From the NCBI RefSeq assembly GCF_000315625.1, contig NW_005434656.1:734182-798181 (forward strand): 64,000 nucleotides of DNA. The letters are read 5' to 3'. Positions 1 to 10,280 of this stretch are shown piece by piece. Each line of letters starts with the position of its first letter. The stretch's first letter is position 1. This stretch comes from Guillardia theta CCMP2712. Lineage: Eukaryota; Cryptophyceae; Pyrenomonadales; Geminigeraceae. Under the pieces are notes generated by a model that saw only the letters and a list, made by a program, of their open reading frames with translations, did not search any database and was not told the origin of the DNA. A program made the position numbers and the translations under genes.

Positions 1-1833
1 GGGGGGGGGGACGACAGGGCACACCATCTCGAGGTTCTCAATCGTCCGGTTGAGGAGGGAAATCTCTGACTCCATCTTCTGCATCGTCTCCTCGGCGGTC
101 AAGAGCTTCTCTCGCTGCGACAGGAGCTTCGCCGCGTCCTCCTCCCGCAACTCCCGCATGTGCCGACAGCACGCGGAGGTCTCGAGGACGTGCTGCAGGT
201 GCCGGATCTGCTCCCTCCCCGCCGAGAGCTCCTTGCTCATCCCCTCCGAGGACTTGCGCAGAAAGACCAGCTCCTGCTCCATCCTCCTGCTCCTGTCCTG
301 GCGGCTCAGAGTCGCTATCGACATGTCCTTCAAGGCAAAGTCGATGGTGTCGATGGCAAAGTCGAGGTCTTGTACCGCCTGCGACAGGGACTGGGAGAGT
401 TGCGCATCGTCGAGTCCTGCAGGAGGCATGAGGGGAGGGAGGAGGAAAGACAGGAGGAGAGCAGCGAAGAGTGATGAGGATGCAGAGGAAGCAGAGGAAG
501 GGGTGGGACGAGAAAGGTTGAGGTGACAGGGCAGAGAGGAAAAGAGGGAGGGGGAGAAAAGGGTCAGTCATCGCACCTCCTGCGGATCTCTTGACGGGAG
601 AGGATGCTATGCTCGACCGTTTCTTCTCAATCTCCTCGCCTTCTCTGCACATCCGATGGATCCTTTCGAGCTCGACCACCATCTCCTGCACCTTCCCCAT
701 CACCTTCCGCTCCTCCGCTCGTCTCCTCGATGTCCCCACAGCCTCCTGGCATTGATGCGCCTCCACCGTCCTCCTCGTCAACCTCCACAACCCCTCCGTC
801 AGATCGCACAGCCCGTCGATCATCGTTGCCTCTTCCTCCTCCTTCTGGTCGGACGACCGCGCTATTCTCGTCACCTCCTCTCCTATCGTCGCGGAGAGGT
901 CCCGGGCGCATTCAAGATCGCCGAGGAGCGAGCGCAGAGCACAGCAGGCTCGCTCCGCCATCTCAGTTCTCCTCTCCGCCTCCTCCCTCCACCTCTTCAA
1001 TCCCCCCTGAAGGCCTTGCACGTCCTCCCCCCACCTCCTCTCGTTCTCCAGGAACGTTTCTTCCGCAACCCGGAACTCTGCTACCTGCCCCACGAGCTCG
1101 TCGTTCCTCGCTCTCGATGACATCAACTCCATCCTCAACCTCTCGCCCTCCCCCCTCAGCTCAGTCATCTCCTTCTCCCTCCCACACAGCGCTTGTGTGA
1201 GCCTCTCCACCTCGATCAAGAGCTCCTTCCGTTCCTCCCCTTCCGCCCTCCTCTCCATCCTCTCCCTCTCCAGTGCCCCTTGCAAGGACTTCAGCTCCTG
1301 CTCGAAGGAAGCGACCTGATCGAGGAGCATCGAGAGGGAGGCATCATCCTGCTTGAAGCCGGCGATCTCAAGCCGAGTCTGCAGCTCGGTGTTCCTGCCC
1401 ACCTGATTTCTCAGCTCTTGTTCGAGCTGTTCGATGCAGCTAGAAACCTCAAGTCAGTACACGCAAAGGTGACAATCTGCTCGGCTCTTATCTCTGTCCA
1501 TTCCTTCTCTCCCTTGCTCCCTCCCTCCCTCCTCTCCATCCCCTTCCTCCTTGCCTCATTCTTCCCCTCTCTCCTCCCTACCCTGCACGTGATATTTGCT
1601 TCTTAGTCACAACTCTCATTGCCTTCCTGCCCTGACTTTCCCTCCTCCTCCTCCTCCTCCTCCTCCGGCCCAGCCCTCACCTTTCAAGCTTCGCCTTCTC
1701 CCAGCCGTTATCTGCAGCAAGAGACGCGTGCAGATCCTGCAGCTCTTCTTCCAGCTCCGTAATCCTCAACCTGGCCTGCAGCAACTCCCCAGCAGAGACA
1801 GTTCTGGAGCTCGGCTTCTCTTCCTTCTCCTCC

Positions 1834-1874
<41 letters not shown>

Positions 1875-3467
1875 CTCGTTCCCCTCGTTCGAGTTTCTCT
1901 CTCTAACAATGTCCTGATACAGCGCCTCCTGCTCGAACAACTTTGCACGAAACAGCTCCCTCTCCCTGCTCAGCTTCTCCTTCAGCGCCTCCTCTCTCTC
2001 GAGTAGCTGCTGCAGCAGCACCCGCATCCTCGATCCCTCCTCCTCCCCTCCGACCATGCTCGACAGTTCCGTGAAGAACGTCTCACTCAGCGGGTCAATG
2101 AGGAGCAGGGCGGAATCAATGGACTGCCTCCGTTCCCCAAGTGTCGGGTCCCTAGCAGGGAGATCGTTGCTGACGATGTTTCTCCTCGCCAGAAGCTTCG
2201 AGCTTGAGGAGGAGGAGGCGAACTTGAGCGTCGAGATCGTTTCCCCAAAGTTCACCGGCTCGTTGCTCACGTTGGCGATCAGGAAGGTCTTGGAGTTCCC
2301 GCCTATACTGTTCCGGAGGAGGAAAGTCAGCTTGCTGTCCCTGTAGGGGATGTGCCTGCTGCCACTCCCCAGGCTGAGGATGACGTTGCCGAGGGCAGAG
2401 AGCGAGCGGTTGATGTTGTTTGCTTCCTTTAACCTTTTCCCCTCCGACCTCGACTGGTTCTGTCGCTCGCTGCCTGCTAGATCAACCTGCCAGCAGGCAC
2501 TCAGAAACTACCCCTCCTGCTCCACCCCACCCTCTTCCTCCCACCTTCTTCCCCCTCTCCATGGCTCTGTCCTCTCTACTTCACCTCTTCCGCCCTCTTT
2601 CTCCCTCATCACGCTGTCCCCATTCCTCCAACACGCTCCTTCCCACTGGCCAGGGGGCCCAAGGAAACTTACAAGGTGGAGGGCAGAAGTCTTGACCACC
2701 ATCTTAGCCTTATCCTCCTCCCTCACGTCAAGAAACAGGCTCAGTATGCAGTGAGAGCGGCTGCTGCACTCGTTGGCGCATGTCGCGCCCACCCGCCTCC
2801 TCGCGATGCCTCCCCGAAGCAGCTCGAGGGCCTCGGACAAGCTGCGGACGAGGGGGGAGCAAGCGCCCTCAGCGAACGTGACCCCGTCATCCATCCTCTC
2901 CCTGATCTGCAGGGGCCTCGACTCGGCGACTAGCAGGTCGATAACCTGCTCGTTGTAGATCTCCAGCAAGCAGCACCGCAAAGCCACGTGCTGGGCGCCG
3001 GAGAAGTTCTGCTGCATCCTACCGAGGATGAACTCCAGGCTCCTGGGGATCAGGCCAGCCCCCTCTCTCTCCTCTAGAGATCCGTACATGGTATGCGTCT
3101 TGCCGCTGCCCGTCTGACCGTAGGCAAAGATGGCGGCGTTGAATCCGTCCAGGAACGCCTCGCACGCCTCGCGCCCGACGGTCTCGAAGATTTCCTCCTG
3201 CGAGGAATCAGGTCCGGCGAGACTTTCGAAGTTGAAGTGGTAGAATCCTCCCTCTCCTCTCGAGCTGCTCAGATGCCTTGGGATCCGGAGCCGCAGCCTC
3301 CCGTCCTCCGACAGCGACAGCAGCGACCCCTGCAGACCCAACTGCTCCCGGAGACCGTTGGTAGACGAGCGGCGGCTCGCTGCCTTGTCCTCCTGCCTCG
3401 ACTCCTGAGGTTTGATGCGCACGAGGACTTTGATCGCCTCTGCCTTTCCCTCCATGCTGGTGTCCAT
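1..3467 (-). CDS. Kinesin motor protein, kinesin-12-like (3' end cut by window)
   Basis: Microtubule motor. Exons on the minus strand: 2673-3467, 1681-2486, 577-1439 and 1-416 (continues off the window), joined in frame by introns of 186, 241 and 160 nt; about 960 residues are visible. The N-terminal motor shows the P-loop GQTGSGKT near residue 116, switch I SSRSH and, across intron 1, switch [32 protein letters not shown] and [11 protein letters not shown] follow, wording closest to kinesin-12 (KIF15 type); the subfamily is inference. Past about residue 350 the protein is almost entirely charged coiled coil, fitting a dimeric N-terminal-motor kinesin. The first ATG of the frame is at 3467; the frame stays open upstream only to a TTG. 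The 241-nt intron holds a (CTC)n tract. Confidence 0.9.
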
Positions 3468-4920
3468 CCTCGACAAGGGGTCACCTTCCTATGCTGGGGT
3501 CTACTAGCGCCAGTTGCCGGCAAAGGTCGATAGGCGGGGCTTCAACAAATCATGTTGACCTGTGCAGGGCAAAAGTTTGAGAATGGCGCGAGCGACGGCA
3601 TGGTATCGGCTTCACGTGTTAGATCGCAATCCCGGACTCCAACATCATCTCGCAAGTCTTCAACGACACTACTCCACCCTTGAGGACTCTAAGCCTCTCC
3701 TCTTCTACAAGTTCGTTCCTACTCTTGCTAAATCACCTCAATTCCAAAGTATCCCAACAGAATGAGAAAATATGTGATCTTGTCTGTCTTTTACAACGCC
3801 GCCGGGGCTCTCGGCACCTCAAAATTCTCCATGTTTTGTGCACCTCCTTGCAACGCTCTTTAGTAAACTCTGTTCACTATGTCTTACCTCATATTCCTGC
3901 CCTCTTCTGCTCTTCTGTACTTCTACTCTTTCTTGTCCTCTCTTCGATTTACCTCACTTCTTCTCTCCTCTTCCCTCTCCTCTCCTGTCTTCCCCTCCTC
4001 TCCCCTCCTCTCCCCTCCTCTCCTCCTTCCTCCTTTCCTCTCCCCTCCCCTCCTCCTCCCCTCCTCCTTCCCTCCTCCTTCCCTCCTCCTCCCCTCCTCC
4101 TCCCCTCCTCCTCCTCTTGTCTTCCCCTCTTCTCTCCTCCTCTCCTCTTCCCTCCTGCACGCTACTCATGTTGTGCATTGACATCGTCCACTATGCGGCA
4201 TCAGTTCATCGGGTAAATGATACCCACCCTGACCAAAGACCCCTACCCCATGTCAGCCAGTGCCCTACCCTTCACCGACTTCACAAAGTGCAGGTGAATG
4301 GAGCACCGGTACTTTTACCTGCCAAAGTACCAGTAAAAGAAGGGAAATCAATCTAATTTGATAACCCCCACCCTCCCGTGATTAACCCCTACCCCCCACA
4401 TTGTATTCATCACCCCATCGCTCGCAGACCCCTCTCTGCCAGCTCCGTTCAAAAAATCCTTAGATAGTACACCCTACCCCCCATAAATCACCCTGAATAT
4501 ATGAAACGCAGGGGTGGAGCATCCCCGAGCAAAACCCGAGGGTCATCCATCTCACGCGGTTACAACCCTGCTCTTTTGTCGGGGAGCAGCGGGAGAGAGG
4601 GAGAGAGGGAGAGAGGGAGAGAGGGAGAGAGAGAGAGAGGGAGGGAGGGAGGGAGCAAGGCGACGAGGCAAGAAAGGGCAGAGGGAGGAAGGAGCCGAGA
4701 ACATATGCAGATGAGACGTGTGGGATCGAGCACAAAGGATACCGAATCCGTGAAACGACAAGATAGAAGGAGGAAGTGTATGTGCTTGGTGAACATGTAG
4801 GCCGGTTGCAAACAAGTTGAGAAGACTTGCAGTGGTAGGACAGGGCAGATAAAGCCGTGCGGCACGGTATTCATTTTGATGCGATTGATCAGCAGATATG
4901 ACATTTCCAGCGGAAGAAAG
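3468..4920. other. Intergenic region between divergent kinesin and SelN genes
   Basis: This holds the upstream regions of the kinesin (minus) and SelN (plus) genes. Nearly pure C/T sequence runs from about 3955 to 4160, and a GGGAGA-type purine microsatellite from about 4590 to 4655. ACCCCACCC-like words occur at 4365-4415. A short frame from an ATG at 3583 has no recognisable content. No gene is supported here. Confidence 0.6.
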
Positions 4921-6783
4921 ATGACAATGAGGCGACTGCTGTTGGCAAAACTTGGTTTCATCAGAGGCAGTGCTCACGTGCTATGTTGTCTCCTCCTCTT
5001 TACCGGCCGCGTCACAGCAGGGCAGAGAGAAAACTTCACGGTTGTTGCATCCCTGACAAGACCTGAGGAGATATACCTCCCAGGACGAGTCGGAGCAAGG
5101 TGCGAGCAGGTCAGTCACTCCTTCCCTCTTGCCTGTCGGCAGCCCTGACGGCCACTTGCTGCAGGCGCTGGTCAACTTTAGCAGGCCTCACAAGGAGCGA
5201 TGGAACGCATCACTCGAGGACTTCTTGTCGCTGCTCCCGGCAAAATTTTCATCTCTCCGCGTAGGCGAAGTTTTCCCTGTGCTCAACGAGACCGCGGTCC
5301 TTGACCGATGGCTCAGAAAGCTCCACCCAGGAGCGAAACATGCTCGATACCATCCCCTCGACCCGCAGGTCAGACCGGAGGCTGGAGGGTACGGCATTCT
5401 CAGAGCCATCTCCAACGAGAGGATGGAGTTTCTTTTCCGCATCCAAGCAGAGTTCCTCCTGCAGCCATCTCCCCCGCTCTTTGCAATGCCCAGCAGGTTG
5501 GATGGAACGCTTGTCATGGATAGCTCAGGACAGAAAATTTTCTTCTTCGATTTGTCTCTTCCGACTGTTCGCGCCTACAACCTACTGCTGGAGTGCGGGG
5601 AGCCCTTTGCTAAGCTGGGGAACAAGCTCGACGCTGCTCCGAGCTCCCCAGATGCCCGAAGACTGACAGTAAATCGTCTGATCCTCAGGAGAGATGCAAT
5701 CGACAAGGAGGGAGACAGAGAGGACGGGAACTGCGAGCTCTTGCAGGACAGCAACGATCACGTTGCTGCTCGTTTGAACGGGGAGGAACTACCGGATGAT
5801 GTGGAACCCCCATTGATGAGGATGGACGACAGAGATCAAGCTGAGATCGCTGCAAGCAACGACGGAACTCCCGGAGGGGTTGAAGGAGGAGCTGCCATGG
5901 CCATGGCAGATTTTCAGGTGTCGCCATTCGCATGAGGTGTTCCGTTGACCTTTGCCTACAGTTTTTCCCAGGAGTGAACTCAGAGGAGAGCCCAGCCGCG
6001 GACATGACTCTGGACACTGCAGTGCAGGTATGAACGGCCGGGCTGTGCGATTCTGCCGCCTGCCAGTGATCTGCTGGACAGGAGCTGAACTTCACGGAAA
6101 TGAGGATCCAGTATCGATCGGAGCTATACGATCAGCAGGTGGCGATCGAATGGACCGCGTCGTTGCCTGTGGCAGACGCACAAGACAAACTTGCCGTCTC
6201 TCTGTACCCCTTCCTCGGTGCTGGCTACGACCAGGACTACATGCAAGCCTTCGAGAGGGCAGGAAGCAGCAGGCGGCCGCTCTTGGCCGTCGTGCTGTGG
6301 GGGGCACTGGATGATTCGTCGTGCTGAGGGACTGGAAGGGTCCTGCGGAGTCTGGTGGGTGTTCGGGCCCCTGCGATCCCATCCTGACGTGCGTGCAGCT
6401 TTCTGAGACACCTGTCATACTCCTGCTGAGGGAGAGGTTTGTCAATACCTGGGTCCTCAAGAAAGATCTAGAGGATGACCTGAGCACGAACTCGGAGGGT
6501 TCCACCATGCTACCCCGCAGGATGCTAGCAAGGCGCCTCCTCGCCGCATCGGACCAGCTTGCCCAGGTTTTCCTCAGGGGGGCAGGGCGAGTCTCACCTG
6601 CTGTTCCAGGTTGTCGTTCTCACGGCTGATGAATACGGAGATTTCAGTTCGGAGCGGGCGGCGCTGACCTTGTACACAGAGACAGGCGCTAACGCCGCTA
6701 TGGACAGAACCGTGAGCGGTTTCATGCAGTTTTTGCAGGACTGCCTGGACCAGCATCACCAACATAACCAGGCGGACATTTGA
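4921..6783 (+). CDS. SELENON: Selenoprotein N (SelN), with in-frame UGA for selenocysteine
   Basis: ER membrane/lumen redox protein; in animals it acts on ER calcium handling. Six exons: 4921-5109, 5165-5917, 5962-6027, 6082-6354, 6399-6566, 6610-6783. The introns are 55, 44, 54, 44 and 43 nt, all phase 0. Predicted length is 540 residues, against about 556-590 in vertebrates. The start at 4921 gives a basic N-terminus and a hydrophobic segment (signal/anchor); an in-frame ATG at 4879 is an alternative. Family landmarks in order: FSRPHKERWNASLEDFLSLLP, VGEVFPVLNE, YHPLDPQVRPE, RIQAEFLLQPSPPLF, then VVLWGALDDSSC, a UGA codon (residue 418), and GTGRVLRS. This matches the family redox motif SCUG. 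After it come VILLLRERFVNTWVLKK and a C-terminal MQFLQDCL block. A SECIS element follows the stop. No EF-hand is evident. Confidence 0.92.
6325..6327 (+). other. In-frame UGA read as selenocysteine
   Basis: The TGA sits in exon 4, in frame with the codons before (TCG TCG TGC) and after (GGG ACT GGA). It replaces the residue that is selenocysteine in the vertebrate SCUG motif. Conserved SelN sequence continues for two more exons past it, so it is not a terminator. Recoding is inference, supported by the SECIS at 6790-6854. Confidence 0.9.
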
Positions 6784-6789
6784 TCTGCG

Positions 6790-6854
6790 GCAAGCTTCAC
6801 ACATGACGAGGCATCTTGAAACCGGGAGGAGAGGTGTCTCCGATACAAGCTTGC
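6790..6854 (+). promoter_or_regulatory. Eukaryotic SECIS element in the SelN 3' UTR
   Basis: All eukaryotic SECIS core parts are present. Helix I: GCAAGCTT (6790-6797) pairs perfectly with AAGCTTGC (6847-6854). The quartet strands are ATGA (6803-6806) and CGAT (6841-6844), giving U.U, G.A, A.G and C.C pairs. Helix II: GAGGCATC (6808-6815) pairs over 8 bp with GGTGTCTC (6833-6840), including G.U pairs. Unpaired AA lies at 6819-6820, 12 nt after ATGA, the spacing expected of SECIS elements. It starts 7 nt after the SelN stop codon. Confidence 0.92.
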
Positions 6855-6855
6855 A

Positions 6856-6861
6856 AATAAA
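6856..6861 (+). terminator. AATAAA polyadenylation signal of SelN
   Basis: AATAAA follows directly after the 3' strand of the SECIS helix, so the predicted 3' UTR holds little besides the SECIS. Use of the site is inference. Confidence 0.5.
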
Positions 6862-7199
6862 CATGAAAACAAGGCTTTCAGTGCTGCTTTTGAGTGCAAG
6901 AAAAAAAAAAGAGTTCATTCGTACTTTACACGTCATCGCACAAATCTATGCCAAACAGAAGATACTTCTACTTCACATCAACAATAGACTTGAGAGCGAC
7001 GAAGCAGCCTGCCATGTTTGCGCTGTCGAAGGCTGATACATTTTTGTGCAATACAGATGTACATGAGTTTGGTGCGCCAACAAAAAGGACATGCAGCAAA
7101 GAAATTCAAAGAAGAAGAGGTGCCGTGGTCGGAGCTGTACAATCCTGTGAACGTCCGAACATACTGATAAATTCACCGATGAAGGGCCAGGTCGTTTCC

Positions 7200-7658
7200 T
7201 TACTCCATGTCCACCGGTCCATCTTTCACATCATCGCTCTCCATCCGCAGCAATTTGCGCTTGTTACATGCTCTGTCGGGAGGTGGGACATATTTCGCCT
7301 CAGTGAGCAAACGGCTCGTTGCTGCTGTCACATTGCTTTCCAGTTTGCTCCAGTTTGCAAACTCTCCAGCAGGCAGAGCAAACGCACCCTGCCCTTGAGA
7401 AGCTGCTAGCCTGCTATCAACACTCACGGGGTCGGCATCACCCGTATCAGAGTTTTCTTCCTGCACCACCTCAATCTTACATTCCCCTGACAAGCTCATG
7501 CTCTTCTTCATCGCGCTCCGCTGGTATGAATCGAGCCATTGGGAGTCTTCCATCATGACGTTCATCATCCAATCAGGCATGAAACAATCTTCATGTGAAT
7601 TGCCTCGGCAAGTCTCCAGCTTCATGAAGCCGCTCATCGAGTCGTTCTGGTCTTCCAT
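7200..7658 (-). CDS. Hypothetical protein, 152 aa
   Basis: Open frame from the ATG at 7658 to the stop at 7200. The protein is acidic and Met-rich at the start (MEDQNDSMSGFMKLE, then DWMMNVMMEDSQWLDS), with a basic patch RACNKRKLL near the end. No domain was recognised. The frame stays open upstream to 7820 but without an ATG. An acceptor-like CAACAG lies just upstream, so another 5' exon is possible. It converges with SelN; their 3' ends are about 340 nt apart. Confidence 0.5.
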   Translation of the reverse strand: MEDQNDSMSGFMKLETCRGNSHEDCFMPDWMMNVMMEDSQWLDSYQRSAMKKSMSLSGECKIEVVQEENSDTGDADPVSVDSRLAASQGQGAFALPAGEFANWSKLESNVTAATSRLLTEAKYVPPPDRACNKRKLLRMESDDVKDGPVDME

Positions 7659-9052
7659 GTCGCCTCTACCGCCACTTGAGCTGTTGCGAGAATGAGCGAT
7701 TTGAATGATCAAGATCAATGAGATGGCAAGAGAACAACAACGTAACCCAGAGCAGTCAGTCACTGAACAGTAAGCAAACAGGTGGATGTAAAGTACTCTT
7801 CTCCTCTGCCCGTCTGTCACAAGTTTGCCCTACAGCCTCACGCTCCGCTCCTCCTTCTCCCCGAGTATACCCTGCATGCGACGGTGCGCACGGACTGGAA
7901 ACATGACCGATGACCAGGAAGGATATGAAAACACTTCTTATATGACTCCATAACACTTGGTTTGGGATGAGAAATAACACTATTTGAAATCTTAATCTCA
8001 AGATCTTCACTTTCTATAAAGTACCCCTTCATAACCCACTCACCACCCCAGGTCGGAGTTGCAACAGAGTCAAACTTTCTAAACTTTGAGCATCGCAATC
8101 TTTGAAATTTTGATGTCCGGGATCAACCAAAGAACAACGCTTCGGGCTCAGTACCGATTAGAACGTAAAAGTCAGTGGTCTCTGATGCCATTTGGATCTG
8201 AAACAACCCGTTTTCCCATTTTCAAAACCGTAGAGTTGCCCGACATAACGGACATGACTGGCCCCGCCGCCTCCGAGCACCGGGCGAACCAATTGAACCC
8301 GGAGCCTCAAGGCCGGGCCGGGCCGCCGAACCGGGCCGCCGAACCGGGGCGGCCCGGTGATGGCCCGGTGGTCCAACTGGTGTGAGAGGAGAGGCATCGG
8401 GACCACCCCCGGTTCAAGATCGACACATCCGGCCAGGGGAAGCACCGGTCCCTTTCCCAAGACAAGTTGGTGCACGTGCGAGACCCACCCCAAAGCATTG
8501 CTTTATGTGGGTACCACCTCCTTGCACCCTCTCGTAAACCTACCACCCCTTCTCATCGGTCGGTCTATAACACAGTGAGCTCAAGTACCCCTGCATCACC
8601 ATTGAGAACCCCCAGATTGACTGGACTAAGACCGTTCCACAAACAAATAGATGAAGAGGCTTTACACCAGTACCCACCCCGTTTGTGAGTACCCCACTGT
8701 ATACTCACCTTTGCCATACCCCTACCCCTACCCCAAACGGCGATACCTAAAGACTTGGTATCGTTGTCGAAGCGAAAAGCACGCAGAGAGTACTACCCCT
8801 GCTGGGTAGTTGAGTACCCGACCAATCACTTTATACATCCTCTACACCTTCTCTTCACATCCCTACCGGTTGTTTGAACGAAAGGCCAAAGACAGGAGAC
8901 CCGGTACTGACCTTTGACTACCCACCCCCTTTCGTATCCAAAACACCACTACCAATGCTCCCCCACCCTACCCTCCACAGCCACAAAACTTCCACCACCC
9001 CACCCGTGCCTTTATACTTGGGAGTCCGGGAGCTTCGCCATCCCCTGCCGCC
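7659..9052. other. Intergenic region, no gene seen
   Basis: 8265-8365 is a very GC-rich island with repeated CCGGGCC and CCGAACCGGGCCG words. 8580-9010 is C-rich on the plus strand with many CCCCACCC/ACCCCTACCCC words. No coding exons were found. The last part would be the promoter of the PDX1 gene. Confidence 0.5.
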
Positions 9053-10280
9053 ATGGACACTCTCGCAGCACATGCAGCTTCAGCAACCGCTGATGATCAT
9101 CTTACTGGCACCCTCGCTGCCAAGGTGATGGTCAACAGCAGTCTTTCATATCCATCTGTCAATTCTTTCTCTGGCGAGCAAATTTCACTTTTGCTGTCTG
9201 TTTGCGCGTCTATTTCGTTTGGACACAACTATGTGTTTTGAGACCCGAGCATTTATCATCTCTTACGATATGTACACTTGATTTTTGTCTGGTTATCACA
9301 CACACGATGATCTGTTCAACCTGTCCTGATCGAACTTGAAACAATCTCGGGGAGAAGAGGTTGAGTAATTTGTTTCTCCAGGTCGGGCACGCTCAGATGT
9401 TGAAGGGTGGAGTCATCATGGATGTGATGAATCCTGAGCAAGCAAGAATAGCACAGGAAGCCGGTGCTTGTGCAGGTACATCATTTACTTCCATCACCTC
9501 TCAGATGCATCTGACTAGAACGCAGTTATGGCGCTCGAGCGCATTCCTGCTGACATCCGCCAGCAGGGTGGAGTTGCACGCATGAGTGATCCCAAGATGA
9601 TCAAGGAGATCAAGGCTGCTGTCACCATCCCTGTCATGGCCAAGTGCCGCATTGGCCACACTGTCGAAGCCCAGATCTTGGAGGCTATCGACATCGACTA
9701 CATCGATGAGTCGGAGGTTTTGACTCCTGCCGACGATGTGCACCACGTCAACAAGAACAAGTTCAAGGTTCCTTTTGTGAACGGATGCCGCAACCTTGGC
9801 GAAGCCCTTCGTCGTATCGCTGAGGGTGCTGCCATGATCCGTACCAAGGGTGAGGCTGGTACCGGCAATGTGGTCGAGGCTGTTCGCCACGCCAAGGCCG
9901 TGCAGAGTGAGATCCGCCGCCTTCAGTCAATGGACGAGGATGAGTTGTACGTGTATGCTAAGGATATTCAGGCTCCTCTGTCCCTTGTCAAGAAGACCAA
10001 GGAGCTTGGCAGGCTGCCTGTTGTGAACTTCGCTGCCGGCGGTGTTGCGACACCGGCTGATGCTGCTTTGATGATGCAGCTGGGCATGGACGGCGTGTTC
10101 GTCGGAAGTGGAATCTTCAAGTCTGGGAACCCCAAGAAGCGTGCAGAGGCCATTGTGAAGGCTGTCACTCACTACAACGATCCCAAGATGCTTGCTGAGA
10201 TCAGTGAGGACCTCGGAGAGGCGATGGTTGGCATCAACTCAGGAGAAGGTTACATCATGTTCTGCAACCGCGACTCGTAA
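9053..10280 (+). CDS. PDX1: Pyridoxal 5'-phosphate synthase subunit PDX1/PdxS
   Basis: Makes vitamin B6 (PLP) from ribose 5-phosphate, glyceraldehyde 3-phosphate and glutamine-derived ammonia, with the PDX2 glutaminase. Exons 9053-9124, 9382-9475 and 9526-10280 give 306 residues, the usual family length. Family blocks in order: [57 protein letters not shown] (catalytic-lysine region), [21 protein letters not shown] (phosphate loop) and the C-terminal [12 protein letters not shown]. The intron between GACA and VMALER is 50 nt and splits a valine codon; the first intron is 257 nt. The first exon encodes a 24-residue Ala-rich N-terminus without an obvious targeting signal, so cytosolic location is likely. 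Confidence 0.96.

Noticed and set aside
3954-4216. Frames in the CT-rich tract
   Set aside because: Pure simple-sequence translation (Ser/Leu/Pro).
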